From: JAFARZ01 sp035651595 | GTDB lineage: Bacteria > Actinomycetota > Actinomycetes > Streptosporangiales > Streptosporangiaceae | NCBI GenBank assembly: GCA_035651595.1 | Contig: DASRFJ010000332.1 | Coordinates: forward strand, 1-32,689 | Reading direction: 5' to 3' | DNA length: 32,689 nucleotides | In this document: piece by piece, positions 1 through 8,530 of the stretch | Layout of the letters: the number at the start of each line of letters is the position of its first letter | Position numbering within the stretch: position 1 is the stretch's first letter | Made by a program: the position numbers and the translations under genes | Notes under the pieces: generated by a model | Seen by the model: the letters and a program-made list of their open reading frames with translations, nothing else | Database searches by the model: none | What the model was told of the DNA's origin: nothing

Positions 1-855
1 GACATGGTTCTCATCGGCGTCTTCACGCTGCTCGGCATGAAGACCGAGGAGCAGAACAAGGCGCGCAAGCAGATGATCGCCGAGCTCGCCGAGGCCAATC
101 ATCGCCTCGAGGAGATGATCGCCGAGAACACCGGCCTGCAGGCCCAGCTGCTCACCCAGGCCAGGGAGGCGGGGGCCGGGGACGAGCGGCAGCGGATGGC
201 CAGGGAGATCCACGACACCCTGGCCCAGGGCCTGACCGGGATCGTCACCCAGCTCGAGGCGGCCCAGCAGACCGGCAGCGAGGACGAACGCGAGCGGCGG
301 ATCAGCAACGCCAAGCGGCTCGCCCGCGACAGCCTGGCCGAGGCCCGCCGCTCGGTCCAGGCGCTGCGGCCGCAGGCGCTGGAGGACAGCAGGCTCCCCG
401 AGGCGCTGGCCGAGGAGGTGGCCCGCTGGTCGGCCACCAGCGGCGTGGCCGGGGAGATGGAGACCACCGGGGAAGCCCGGCTGCTGCACCCGGAGATCGA
501 GGTGACGCTGCTGCGCGTCGCGCAGGAGGCGCTGGCCAACGTGGCCAAGCACGCCGGCGCCGCCCGGGCCGGCGTCACCCTGTCCTACATGGAGGACCTG
601 GTGAGCCTGGACGTACGCGACGACGGCGCCGGGTTCGCCGTGACAGAATCCGACGGGCACCACAGCGGCGAGAGCCACGGGGACCCGGCCGCGGGAGGCT
701 TCGGCCTGATCGCGATGCGGCAGCGGGTCACCCGGCTGGCCGGGCAGCTGGAGATCGAATCGGAACCGGGGTCGGGCACGGCCGTATCGGCCAGCCTGCC
801 CGCGATCCCGCTGGGCCCGTCGCCGCGGGCGGCCAAGGCAGAGGAGCCTAAGTGA
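1..855 (+). CDS. NarL-family sensor histidine kinase, C-terminal part (5' truncated by window)
   Basis: This is the cytoplasmic end of a two-component sensor kinase that autophosphorylates on histidine and passes phosphate to the next gene's product. The frame is open at base 1, so the sensing and membrane part lies upstream. Residues 15-58 (counting from the ATG at 4) look like a coiled coil. The HisKA_3 motif RQRMAREIHDTLAQGL carries the phosphoacceptor His70. The HATPase_c domain follows, with an N-box (EALANVAKHA), a G1 box (DDGAGF) and a G2 box (GGFGLIAMRQR). The stop overlaps the GTG start of the response regulator (GTGA), so the two are translationally coupled. The signal sensed cannot be inferred because the input domain is missing. 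Confidence 0.95.
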   Translation, partial: DMVLIGVFTLLGMKTEEQNKARKQMIAELAEANHRLEEMIAENTGLQAQLLTQAREAGAGDERQRMAREIHDTLAQGLTGIVTQLEAAQQTGSEDERERRISNAKRLARDSLAEARRSVQALRPQALEDSRLPEALAEEVARWSATSGVAGEMETTGEARLLHPEIEVTLLRVAQEALANVAKHAGAARAGVTLSYMEDLVSLDVRDDGAGFAVTESDGHHSGESHGDPAAGGFGLIAMRQRVTRLAGQLEIESEPGSGTAVSASLPAIPLGPSPRAAKAEEPK

Positions 856-1487
856 GCGACACGATCCGGCTGCTGATCGCCGACGATCACCCGGTGGTCC
901 GCGACGGGCTGCGCGGCATCTTCGAGGCCAGCGGCGAGTTCGAGGTCGCGGGGGAGGCCGCCAACGGCCGGGAGGCGGTCGACCGGGCCGCCGCGCTCCA
1001 GCCCGACGTGGTGCTGATGGACCTGCGCATGCCGGTGCTCGACGGGGTGAGCGCGATCAAGCTGCTCGCGCAGCGGGGCGTCAGCGCGCGGGTGCTCGTG
1101 CTCACCACCTTCGACACCGACACCGACGTGGTGCCCGCGATCGAGGCCGGCGCCACCGGCTACCTGCTCAAGGACTCTCCGCCTGACGAGCTGCGGCGCG
1201 GCGTGCGGGCCGCGGCCCGGGGCGAGGCCGTCCTGTCGCCCTCGGTCGCCACCCGGCTGCTGGGCCAGGTCAGGCAGCCGGCCAGGGAGCCGCTGAGCCA
1301 GCGTGAGCTGGACATCCTCGGCCTGATCGCGCAGGGCTGCTCCAACCGCGAGGCCGCGTCCCGGCTGTTCATCAGCGAGGCCACGGTCAAGACCCACGTG
1401 CTGCACATCTACGCCAAGCTCGGCGTCAACGACCGGGCCGCCGCCGTGGCCACCGGTTTTGAGCGGGGCCTGCTGCCCCGCCCCTGA
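852..1487 (+). CDS. NarL/FixJ-family response regulator
   Basis: This 211-residue DNA-binding response regulator is the partner of the upstream kinase. The receiver domain (about 5-120) shows the acidic pair D11/D12, the phosphoacceptor D57 in VVLMDLRMPVLDG, the conserved T in LVLTTFD and the K in YLLKDSPP. A LuxR-type HTH occupies about 145-207 (LSQRELDILGLIAQG, then SEATVKTHVLHIYAKLGV). The GTG start overlaps the kinase stop by 4 nt. Target genes are unknown. No obvious hairpin terminator is visible in the 39 nt before the convergent neighbour. Confidence 0.96.
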   Translation: MSDTIRLLIADDHPVVRDGLRGIFEASGEFEVAGEAANGREAVDRAAALQPDVVLMDLRMPVLDGVSAIKLLAQRGVSARVLVLTTFDTDTDVVPAIEAGATGYLLKDSPPDELRRGVRAAARGEAVLSPSVATRLLGQVRQPAREPLSQRELDILGLIAQGCSNREAASRLFISEATVKTHVLHIYAKLGVNDRAAAVATGFERGLLPRP

Positions 1488-1526
1488 CGCGCGGGTGAGC
1501 CGGGCGCGCGCGCCACCCCGTTCTGC

Positions 1527-2285
1527 CTAATGGTCTTGGGTTCTCCTGGTGTAGCGGCAGAACAGGAAGCCGTCCTCTTCTAGCACGTGCGCCAGGTCGA
1601 GCGGCAGGGCGCCGCCGGGCTGGGGACCGGTCACGATCCGGCCCGGGCCCGGCCCCGCCAGCAGCGGGCCGGTGGTCAGGCAGAGCTCGTCGAGCAGGCC
1701 GGCCGCGAGCAGCTCGGCCAGCAGGTGCGGGCCGCCCTCGGCGAGCAGGCGCCGGTGACCCCGTTCGGCCAGGGCGGCCACGGCGGCCTGGAAGTCGACG
1801 CCCTCCTCGCCGGCCACGATCACGTCGGCGTGCGGCTCGAGGGCGTCCCTGATGTCCGGCGGGGCCTGGGCGGTGGTGATGACGATGGTGCGGGCGTCCG
1901 CCGGGGCCGCGGTGATCAGCGGGCTGTCAGGGTCGAGGTCGAGCCGCCGGGTGACCACTGCGATCGGCGGGGTCAGCGCGCGGCCTTCCCGCAGGTCACG
2001 CCAGGCGTCCTGGGGAGCCCGGGCCGGCTTGTAGCGCTCGGTGCGCACGGTCGCGGCACCCACCAGGATGACGTCGGACAGCGTGCGCAGCAGCGCGAAC
2101 AGCCGCCGGTCGGTGTCCGAGGACAGCCCGGCCGAGGCCCCGGCCAGGCTCGCGGCGCCGTCCGCGCTCGCCACCATGTTCGCCCGCAGCCACCGGCCGT
2201 CCGGGTAGGCGTACAGCGCGGCCAGGCCGGCGGCGGTCAGGCCGGGGGAGTCCGGGGCGACGGGGAGCAGCTGGCGCAGGGTCAC
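1527..2285 (-). CDS. Pyrimidine reductase family protein (RibD C-terminal domain)
   Basis: This 252-residue protein has the dihydrofolate-reductase-like RibD_C fold that reduces pteridine or pyrimidine substrates with NADPH. Visible motifs are the N-terminal substrate strand WLRANMVASADGAA, DVILVGAATVRTERY, and the C-terminal block RRLLAEGGPHLLAELL followed by DELCLTTGPLLAG. No deaminase domain is present, so it is a stand-alone reductase of the type common in actinomycetes. Whether it serves riboflavin synthesis is not shown. The start is GTG at 2285, overlapping the glgX stop (GTGA), so it is coupled to glgX although no functional link between the two is known to me. Confidence 0.9.
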   Translation of the reverse strand: MTLRQLLPVAPDSPGLTAAGLAALYAYPDGRWLRANMVASADGAASLAGASAGLSSDTDRRLFALLRTLSDVILVGAATVRTERYKPARAPQDAWRDLREGRALTPPIAVVTRRLDLDPDSPLITAAPADARTIVITTAQAPPDIRDALEPHADVIVAGEEGVDFQAAVAALAERGHRRLLAEGGPHLLAELLAAGLLDELCLTTGPLLAGPGPGRIVTGPQPGGALPLDLAHVLEEDGFLFCRYTRRTQDH

Positions 2286-4435
2286 GCGCAGGAACGTAGC
2301 ACGACGACGGCGCGGTCGCGGACCTCGATCTCGTCCTTCGGGCGGACCGTCCCCGGCTCTGGTGGCGTCTTCCTGGCGGTGTCGATGACGACCTCCCAGC
2401 CGGCCGCGTAGCTGCCGTCGGGCAGGGTGAACGTGAGCGGGTTGCTGTGCGCGTTGAACAGCAGCAGGAAGCTGTCGTCGGTGATCTTCCCGCCGCGCGG
2501 GTCGGGCTCGCTGATCGCGTCGCCGTTGAGGAAGACCCCCAGTGACTTGGCGTAGCCGGCCCCCCAGTCCGCGTCGGTCATCACCCCCCCGGCCGGGGTC
2601 AGCCAGACGATGTCGCCCTTCTCGTCGCCGGGGACCTGACCGAGGAAGAACCGGCGTCTCCGGAACACCGCGTGGTCGCGACGCAGGCCGGCCAGCGTCT
2701 CGGTGAACTGGAGCAGGTCCTGCTCGGCGGCGGCCACGCCCCAGTCCAGCCAGGACACCGAGCTGTCCTGGCAGTAGGCGTTGTTGTTGCCGGCCTGGGT
2801 GCGGCCCATCTCGTCGCCGGCCAGCAGCATCGGGACGCCCTGGGAAAGCAGCAGCGTGGTCAGGAAGTTCCGCTTCTGCCGCTGCCGCAGCGCGAGGATG
2901 TCCGGGTCGGCGGTCGGCCCCTCGGCACCGCAGTTCCACGACCTGTTGTCGTCCGTGCCGTCCCGGCCGTCCTCCCCGTTCGCCTTGTTGTGCTTGTTGT
3001 TGTAGGACACGAGGTCGGCGAGCGTGAACCCGTCGTGGCAGGTCACGAAGTTGACGCTGGCGACCGGACGGCGGCTGTCCGCCTGGTACAGGTCGCTCGA
3101 TCCGGTGAACCGCGAGGCGAACTCGGGCAGCGTGGCGTGCTCGCCGCGCCAGAAGTCCCTGATCGTGTCCCGGTACTTGCCGTTCCATTCGGTCCACAGC
3201 GGCGGGAAGTTGCCGACCTGGTAGCCGCCGTCGCCCACGTCCCACGGCTCGGCGATGAGCTTCACCTGGGACACCACCGGGTCCTGCTGGACCAGGTCGA
3301 AGAACGCGGACAGCCGGTCGACCTCGTGGAACTGCCTGGCCAGCGCCGAGGCCAGGTCGAACCGGAAACCGTCCACGTGCATCTCGAGCACCCAGTAGCG
3401 CAGCGAGTCCATGATCATCTGGAGCACGTGCGGGTGGCGGACGTTGAGGCTGTTGCCGGTGCCGGTGGTGTCCAGGTAGTAACGGCGGTCCTCGTCGGTG
3501 AGCCGGTAGTACGCGGAGTTGTCGATGCCGCGGAACGACAGCGTCGGACCCAGGTGGTTGCCCTCGGCCGTGTGGTTGTAGACGACGTCGAGGATCACCT
3601 CGATCCCCGCCTCGTGCAGGGTCCGCACCATCGACTTGAACTCCTGCACCTGCTCGCCCCGTCCGCCGCCTGCGGAATAGGCGTTGTGCGGCGCGAAGTA
3701 ACCGATCGTGTTGTATCCCCAGTAGTTGGCGAGGCCACGCTCCTCCAGCACGGAGTCGGTGACGAACTGGTGCACCGGCATCAGCTCGATCGCCGTGACG
3801 CCGAGGCCGTGCAGGTGCGCGATGATCGCGGGATGCGCCAGGGCCAGGTAGGTGCCGCGCTGGTCCGCCGGAATGCCGGGGTGGCGCATGGTGAGGCCGC
3901 GGACGTGCGCCTCGTAGATCACGGTCTGGTAATACGGCGTGCGCGGCGGGCGGTCCAGGTTCCAGTCGAAGAACGGGTTGACCACCACGCAGCGCGGCAC
4001 GTGCTTGGCGGAGTCGTCGTTGTTGCGCTGGTCCGGGGCGGCGAACGCGTAGGAGAACACCGCCGGGTCCCAGTCCATCGCCCCCTCGATCGCCTTGGCG
4101 TACGGGTCGATGAGCAGCTTGGCGGGGTTGCATCGGTGCCCTTCGGCCGGCTCGTACGGACCGTGGACCCGGTAGCCGTAACGCTGCCCTGGGCTGATCC
4201 CGGGCAGGTAGCCGTGCCACACGAACCCGTCCACCTCGTGCAGCTCGACCCGGGTTTCGACACCCTTGTCGTCGAACAGGCAAAGCTCTACCCGCTCGGC
4301 GGCCTCGGAGAACAGCGCGAAGTTGGTGCCGGCCCCGTCGTACGTCGCACCCAGGGGATAACTGTCCCCGGGCCACACCTCACCCGGGCCGCCCGAACCA
4401 TCACTCAACGTTTCCCCGTTCAACACTGTCGCCAT
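2282..4435 (-). CDS. glgX: Glycogen debranching enzyme GlgX (isoamylase type)
   Basis: This 717-residue GH13 enzyme hydrolyses alpha-1,6 branches of phosphorylase-limit glycogen in the cytoplasm. An N-terminal CBM48-like region (about 20-150) precedes the catalytic barrel. The four GH13 signatures are visible: DVVYNHTAEGN (283-293), DGFRFDLA with nucleophile D360, LIAEPWD with acid/base E396, and FVTCHDG with D468. GNNNAYCQDSSVSWLDW is typical of GlgX. Length is normal for the family. The ATG at 4435 starts the conserved N-terminus and is the first gene of a two-gene unit with the pyrimidine reductase. No other glycogen genes are in the window. Confidence 0.96.
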   Translation of the reverse strand: MATVLNGETLSDGSGGPGEVWPGDSYPLGATYDGAGTNFALFSEAAERVELCLFDDKGVETRVELHEVDGFVWHGYLPGISPGQRYGYRVHGPYEPAEGHRCNPAKLLIDPYAKAIEGAMDWDPAVFSYAFAAPDQRNNDDSAKHVPRCVVVNPFFDWNLDRPPRTPYYQTVIYEAHVRGLTMRHPGIPADQRGTYLALAHPAIIAHLHGLGVTAIELMPVHQFVTDSVLEERGLANYWGYNTIGYFAPHNAYSAGGGRGEQVQEFKSMVRTLHEAGIEVILDVVYNHTAEGNHLGPTLSFRGIDNSAYYRLTDEDRRYYLDTTGTGNSLNVRHPHVLQMIMDSLRYWVLEMHVDGFRFDLASALARQFHEVDRLSAFFDLVQQDPVVSQVKLIAEPWDVGDGGYQVGNFPPLWTEWNGKYRDTIRDFWRGEHATLPEFASRFTGSSDLYQADSRRPVASVNFVTCHDGFTLADLVSYNNKHNKANGEDGRDGTDDNRSWNCGAEGPTADPDILALRQRQKRNFLTTLLLSQGVPMLLAGDEMGRTQAGNNNAYCQDSSVSWLDWGVAAAEQDLLQFTETLAGLRRDHAVFRRRRFFLGQVPGDEKGDIVWLTPAGGVMTDADWGAGYAKSLGVFLNGDAISEPDPRGGKITDDSFLLLFNAHSNPLTFTLPDGSYAAGWEVVIDTARKTPPEPGTVRPKDEIEVRDRAVVVLRSCA

Positions 4436-4475
4436 GATCGAAGCTACAGTTTCCCATTTATCGAAGCTTCACGCC

Positions 4476-4757
4476 TCACGGGGTCGTAATCCTCGCCGCG
4501 ATCGCCGCGAGGGCATGGGCGAGGTCGGCCGCTGTCGGGGCCCGCTCGGGGTCGATCAGGCACTGGGCGAGCACGCCGCTGAGCAGCGCCTGGAAGAACG
4601 CGCCGACGCCCCTGTCGTCTTCTCCGCTTTCGCCGAGGAGAGTGCGGGCCCACATCAGCCGGCCGTCCGCCAGCCCGTCCGCGACGACCGCGCGCACGTC
4701 GGGATCCCGCTGGGCGACGGTGACCATGTCGAACGTCGCCGCCCACACGTTGGGGTC
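4476..4757 (-). pseudogene. Remnant of a TetR-family regulator (C-terminal domain only)
   Basis: The minus frame ending at the TGA at 4476-4478 encodes about 93 residues that read as a TetR ligand-binding C-terminus: DPNVWAATFDMVTVAQ, then VRAVVADGLADGRLMWAR, then GAFFQALLSGVLAQCLIDPE. No HTH DNA-binding domain exists upstream. Upstream of residue D1 (above about 4757) the same frame turns into arginine- and proline-rich noise antisense to the next remnant. I infer a truncated gene. It meets the monooxygenase remnant at about 4755, which fits one deletion through a divergent regulator/enzyme pair. Confidence 0.72.
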
Positions 4758-5051
4758 GGTCTCGCCGACAGCGGCAACGCGGTGGTCGCCGCCTACGTGC
4801 TGGCCGGCGAGCTGGCACGCGCGCCGTACGAGACCGCGTTCGCCCGGTACGAGCGGCTGCTGCGGCCGTACGTCGCCAAGGGCCAGCAGCAGGCCAAGGG
4901 CGGTGCGGCGTTCCTCGCGCCGCCGACGCGGCAGAAGATCCGCCAGCGGGACCGGTTCTTCCGCATGCTGCCGTACCTGCCGATGGCGAGCCGCATGATC
5001 AGGTCCCTCTCGACCCGCACGGCGACCGGCATCAAGCTCCCGGAGTACTGA
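4755..5051 (+). pseudogene. Remnant of an FAD-dependent monooxygenase (C-terminal end)
   Basis: About 98 residues ending in GIKLPEY resemble the C-terminal helices of PHBH/TetX-like FAD monooxygenases (AVVAAYVLAGELARAPYE, FARYERLLRPYVAKGQQ, PMASRMIRSLS). The GxGxxG FAD-binding N-terminus and the GD motif that should precede this part are absent. The frame to the left is only antisense of the TetR remnant. Nothing looks like a start codon with a ribosome binding site. It is inferred to be the surviving end of a gene that was once divergent from the TetR regulator. Confidence 0.7.
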
Positions 5052-5068
5052 ACGGCTAGTAGTGGGCT

Positions 5069-6511
5069 TCAGCGCAGGCGGGAGCAGGGAATCGTGAACG
5101 TGGTGTTGTCCGCGTAGCCGTCCTTGTAGTAGTGGGCGACCGGGTGATGCTGGCAAACCTGGTGCCACTGGGTCACGATCGGTGCCCACAGCGGAGTCTC
5201 GTCCCGCTGAGCCTGGTAGCGGAAGTCCGGAATCCAGCCCACGCACAGCACCGCGATCAGGGTCAGCGACGCGACAATCCCCGGGACGCTTTCCCGGGAC
5301 AGGCTTGTCCGGGACAGGCGGGGACCGAACTTGGCGTCCACCGCGACGATGGCCGCGGCGGTCAGCAGCAGGATGGGCAGCGCGGTATACCGGGCACCGG
5401 GCTCGGCGTCGAACTTCACCCGGTTGACCGTCACCCACCAGGTGACGGTCGCGGCGAACGCGGCGAAGATGAACCCGAACGCGAGCGCGGTAACCACGAA
5501 CACCCGGACCCGCCGGGTGCCGGTGATCAGCGCGACCACGGTGCCGATCGCGATGAGCCCGCCGGTGATCAGCACCCCGTAGTTCTGGTCCACCCAGTGC
5601 CGCAGCAGCCACGACAGGTGCCAGCCGAAGGCAGACAGCAGCACGTCGTGCCCGTAGAACCCGAGCGTCTGGCCGGGCGTGGCCAGGTGAGACAGCCGCG
5701 ACGAGGACTGTGAGCTGGAGTGCAGGAAGTAGGGCAGCTGGACCAGGCACCCGGCGAGCCAGCCCGCCGTGACCGCGTGCTCCTTTACCCGGGGCAGCGC
5801 CACCACCCGGATCGCGACGAGCACCACGAACACCGTCGCGGTGATGTTGGACGACGCGGTGAGGAATCCGATCATGGCCGCGGCGACGAGCCCGGTCCAG
5901 GACCGCGGCCGCCACAGCAGCGCCCAGAACAGCGCGATCTCCAGGTACCACGGGGTATTCACGCCACTGTTGCCGAGTTGGAGCAGTGCGTTCGGCAGCA
6001 GCAGCACGGACAGCGCGAGCAGCACCCGGGCCAGCGTGCCGCGCACATGGCCTGCGCTGACGAAGTAGACGAACACCGCGACCCCGGCGGTGACCAGCGC
6101 CCCGATGATCGCGAACGCCGCCGCCGCGTCCGCCAGCGGAAGGAACGACACGAACTGCCCGATCAGCCGGGGAACCAGCTGCTCGTATCCGGCGTAGGCG
6201 GTGAAGACGCTATGCCAGGGGTGTGCCAGCGCCTCGATCAGGTACACCGGGTAGTCCTCGGCGTACACGCTCTTCCACGACGGTGTGCCGGTGTACCGGG
6301 CCAGCGACACGGCCGCGCCCGCGATTACGGCGAGTACGCTGACGAGCGCGACGAGCCATCGCCGCTGGCGTGGCCGGTCCGCCGCGGGTGCCTCAGGGAA
6401 CAGCTCCGCGAGCGTCTCCTGCACCCGCCGGAAGATCCCGCGACTTGATGTCGGGGACCTGCCGTTTCGCAGCGGTGTGTATACGTTTTGCACTGCGCCC
6501 GAACTTACCAT
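5069..6511 (-). CDS. Polytopic membrane protein, possibly GT-C glycosyltransferase-like
   Basis: A 480-residue protein with about ten hydrophobic segments, starting near residue 46 after a charged cytoplasmic N-terminus. After the first segment comes an outward loop with an acidic pair (SVYAEDYPVYLIEAL), and then a segment containing YAGYEQLVPRLIGQF. An acidic pair in the first periplasmic loop is typical of GT-C sugar transferases that use lipid-linked donors, but I cannot assign a family with confidence. The start is taken at the ATG at 6511. Extending to 6670 would translate the palindromic repeat at 6608-6689, so it is rejected. No operon partner is obvious: the upstream side is a 248-nt gap and the downstream side is the remnant pair. 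Confidence 0.75.
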   Translation of the reverse strand: MVSSGAVQNVYTPLRNGRSPTSSRGIFRRVQETLAELFPEAPAADRPRQRRWLVALVSVLAVIAGAAVSLARYTGTPSWKSVYAEDYPVYLIEALAHPWHSVFTAYAGYEQLVPRLIGQFVSFLPLADAAAAFAIIGALVTAGVAVFVYFVSAGHVRGTLARVLLALSVLLLPNALLQLGNSGVNTPWYLEIALFWALLWRPRSWTGLVAAAMIGFLTASSNITATVFVVLVAIRVVALPRVKEHAVTAGWLAGCLVQLPYFLHSSSQSSSRLSHLATPGQTLGFYGHDVLLSAFGWHLSWLLRHWVDQNYGVLITGGLIAIGTVVALITGTRRVRVFVVTALAFGFIFAAFAATVTWWVTVNRVKFDAEPGARYTALPILLLTAAAIVAVDAKFGPRLSRTSLSRESVPGIVASLTLIAVLCVGWIPDFRYQAQRDETPLWAPIVTQWHQVCQHHPVAHYYKDGYADNTTFTIPCSRLR

Positions 6512-6607
6512 GGGACACCGAGCCGAGGACGGCCACCGCCGCTGGCCCGGTTCGCCGGCCGCCCGGCGGGGCAGCGGATGGCTTCGATGGGCGGCGACGG
6601 CCCCGGT

Positions 6608-6689
6608 AACGTGGTGTTTTTGCCCTTCGTGGTAACGCGGCCCTCGCGTACGGGGGTCGATCCTCCACAAAAGGGAAATCGTCCACGTT
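6608..6689. repeat. 82-bp palindromic dispersed element, copy A
   Basis: Two 25-nt arms (6608-6632 and 6665-6689) flank a 32-nt centre. Arms begin and end with AACGTGG/CCACGTT, and 18 of 25 positions pair. The 82-bp element recurs with the same length at 29420-29501, where the centre differs at only 2 of 32 bases. It lies in the gap 6512-6759 between the membrane protein and etfA, and nothing else is evident in that gap. It has no coding signal of its own. It could be a REP- or MITE-like mobile palindrome or a structured RNA. Confidence 0.8.
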
Positions 6690-6759
6690 GCTGACGGGCC
6701 TGGGCGGCCCGAGCCCTAGCGCGCGGGGCGCGGTGCGCGGGGCTTAGCGGGCGGGGGGT

Positions 6760-7695
6760 CTAGCGGGCGCGGAGGGCGGCTATCAGGTCGGGGACGATCT
6801 GGTGGAGGTCGCCGATGACGGCGTAGTCGGCGTGGGCGAGGATCGGGGCGCCCGGATCGGTGTTGATCGCGACGATGTGCTTGGCGCCGGCGCAGCCGGC
6901 GATGTGCTGGATCGCGCCGCTGATGCCGCAGGCCAGGTACAGCTCGGGGGTGATCTTGGTGCCGGTCTGGCCGACCTGCTGACGGTGCGGCCGCCAGCCC
7001 TCGGAGGTGACGACCCGGGACACGCCGACCACGCCGCCGAGCAGTTCGGCCAGCTCCTCGAGCGGGGCGAAACCGTCGGCGCTGCCGACGCCGCGGCCGC
7101 CGCCGACCACCACCCGGGCGGTGGCCAGCGAGACACCGCCCGCGCTCGCGGCGGATTCGGTCGCGCGCACCGCGAGGTCGGCGTCGGTCAGCTCGGGCTT
7201 GTGCTCGTGCACCACGGCCGGACCCGGCTCGTCGGGTTGCGCGGCGATCCCGTCCGTGGCAACGGTGCACAGGGCCACGGACGCCTCGAGGACGGCGTCT
7301 TCGAGCAGCAGCCCGGCCCACCGGTGCCGGACCAGCTCATGTGTCCCGTCGCTAGCCGCGCGCACCGCGACGCAGTTCGCCGCCATCGGCAGGCCGGTGA
7401 TCGCGCCGAGGTGGGCGAGTACCTCGTTGCCCCGTTCGGTGCCGGCCGCGAGCACCGCGGTGGCCCCGGTCTCGGTCACCAGGCCGGCCAGCGTCCTGGC
7501 CCAGGCGACGGGGGCGTATCCGCCGGTCACCGCGGGATCGATCAGGTACACATCCGTCACGCCGCCGACCGCGGGTGCCGCGGCGCCGAACATCACCGCG
7601 CTCACGTCGCCGAGCCCGCGGGCCAGGGTGACCGCGCGCAGCGACGCGTCCGCGGCCTCGGCTCCGTCCATCTCGATCAAGACCAAGACCGTCAC
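6760..7695 (-). CDS. etfA: Electron transfer flavoprotein alpha subunit
   Basis: This 311-residue protein is the FAD-carrying subunit of ETF, which collects electrons from flavin dehydrogenases and passes them to the quinone pool. The N-terminal domain starts TVLVLIEMDG. The C-terminal FAD domain shows the conserved blocks VVGGGRGVGSADGF, GVSRVVTSEGW, QVGQTGTKITPELYLACGISG, GAIQHIAG and AINTDPGAPI. The GTG start at 7695 directly abuts the etfB stop (TAA then GTG). It is the last gene of the betaine operon, and the expected donor is the FAD/GcvT dehydrogenase encoded upstream. Confidence 0.96.
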   Translation of the reverse strand: MTVLVLIEMDGAEAADASLRAVTLARGLGDVSAVMFGAAAPAVGGVTDVYLIDPAVTGGYAPVAWARTLAGLVTETGATAVLAAGTERGNEVLAHLGAITGLPMAANCVAVRAASDGTHELVRHRWAGLLLEDAVLEASVALCTVATDGIAAQPDEPGPAVVHEHKPELTDADLAVRATESAASAGGVSLATARVVVGGGRGVGSADGFAPLEELAELLGGVVGVSRVVTSEGWRPHRQQVGQTGTKITPELYLACGISGAIQHIAGCAGAKHIVAINTDPGAPILAHADYAVIGDLHQIVPDLIAALRAR

Positions 7696-8505
7696 TTACA
7701 GCACCCCCATCTCGTCCAGCACGCGGACCAGGTCGGGTACGGAGCCGAGGACCTCCGCCTGGTGTTTCACCGAGTCGGGCACGCGCAGCTTCTGCTTACG
7801 CAGCCCGTCGGCTCGCCACGGCACCGGCACCCGCTCGATCTGGGCGCGCTTGGCGCGCAGCCGGCCGGGCAGCGACGGATAGCGGGGCAGGTTGATGCCC
7901 TCCTTCACGGTGACCACGGCCGGCAGGGGCAGCGTGTACGCCTCCTCGACACCGCGGTACTCACGCCGCGCGACGACAACGCCGTCGGTCACCGCCAGGT
8001 TCTTGATCCCGGTCGCCACCGGCCAGCCCAGCTCGTGCGCCACCCGGATCCCCACCTGGTAGTCGCCGGTGTCCGACGCCTCGTTGCCGAGCAGTACCAG
8101 GTCGTACCCGTGCGCCCGCACCTCGGCGGCGATCGCGGCGGCGGTGGCGATGGGCCCGTACTCGCGCCCCCCGGTTTCCCGCGGGGGTCCGGGGGGACGG
8201 TTCCCCCCGGTTTCCCGCGGGGGTCCGGGGGGACGGTTCCCCCCGGTGTCAAGCAGCACAGCGCGGCCGGCACCGAGCGCCAGCGCGTCGCGAAGCTGCT
8301 CGATCGCGATCTCGGCACCGAGGGTCAGCACCGACACCGTGCCGCCGAGCCGCTCGGTGAGCTGGACCGCTTCCTCCACCGCGCATTCCTCGTGCGGGCT
8401 GACCGTGAACCCGGACATCCGGGTGTCGACCTCCTGCCCGTCTTCGGTCAGCGTGATCTTGCCGCCAACCGTTGGCACCCGCTTCACGCAGACGAGAATG
8501 TCCAT
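7696..8505 (-). CDS. etfB: Electron transfer flavoprotein beta subunit with an in-frame repeat insertion
   Basis: This 269-residue ETF beta subunit begins MDILVCVKRVP and shows the usual NPHEE-like segment (SPHEECAVEEAV), LGAEIAIEQLRDALALGAGRA, the LLGNEASDTGDYQVG loop and KEGINLPRYPSLPGRL. The start is the ATG at 8505, preceded by a clear GGGAGG ribosome binding site. Frame upstream of it runs through a hairpin and is not coding. The oddity is a 27-residue stretch rich in Gly, Pro, Arg and Asn, made by a 36-bp tandem repeat (8167-8247). It sits between the AVLLD strand and the GPIATAAAIAAEV helix. The repeat keeps the frame, so the subunit may still fold with an extended surface loop. Confidence 0.93.
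   Translation of the reverse strand: MDILVCVKRVPTVGGKITLTEDGQEVDTRMSGFTVSPHEECAVEEAVQLTERLGGTVSVLTLGAEIAIEQLRDALALGAGRAVLLDTGGNRPPGPPRETGGNRPPGPPRETGGREYGPIATAAAIAAEVRAHGYDLVLLGNEASDTGDYQVGIRVAHELGWPVATGIKNLAVTDGVVVARREYRGVEEAYTLPLPAVVTVKEGINLPRYPSLPGRLRAKRAQIERVPVPWRADGLRKQKLRVPDSVKHQAEVLGSVPDLVRVLDEMGVL
8167..8247. repeat. 36-bp in-frame tandem repeat inside etfB
   Basis: Two identical 36-bp units occupy 8167-8202 and 8203-8238, followed by 9 bases of a third. Each unit is C-tract then G-tract rich and encodes 12 residues (GGNRPPGPPRET type). The unit length is a multiple of three, so loss or gain of units would preserve the etfB frame. Such a sequence is prone to replication slippage. Confidence 0.9.
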
Positions 8506-8530
8506 CACGCCTCCCTCGACGCGCAGTCGA

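Noticed and set aside
2672..4489. Plus-strand open frame of about 605 codons over glgX
   Set aside because: Antisense to all four GH13 motifs; noise composition.
4476..5951. Single long minus-strand gene
   Set aside because: Only the left end resembles a TetR domain; the rest is antisense or out of frame with the membrane protein, so no single gene is supported.
6512..6670. N-terminal extension of the membrane protein to 6670
   Set aside because: It would translate part of the 82-bp palindromic element, and the extra residues are basic and lack any expected feature.
8167..8247. CRISPR array
   Set aside because: Direct tandem units without spacers, in frame inside a conserved gene, and no cas genes.
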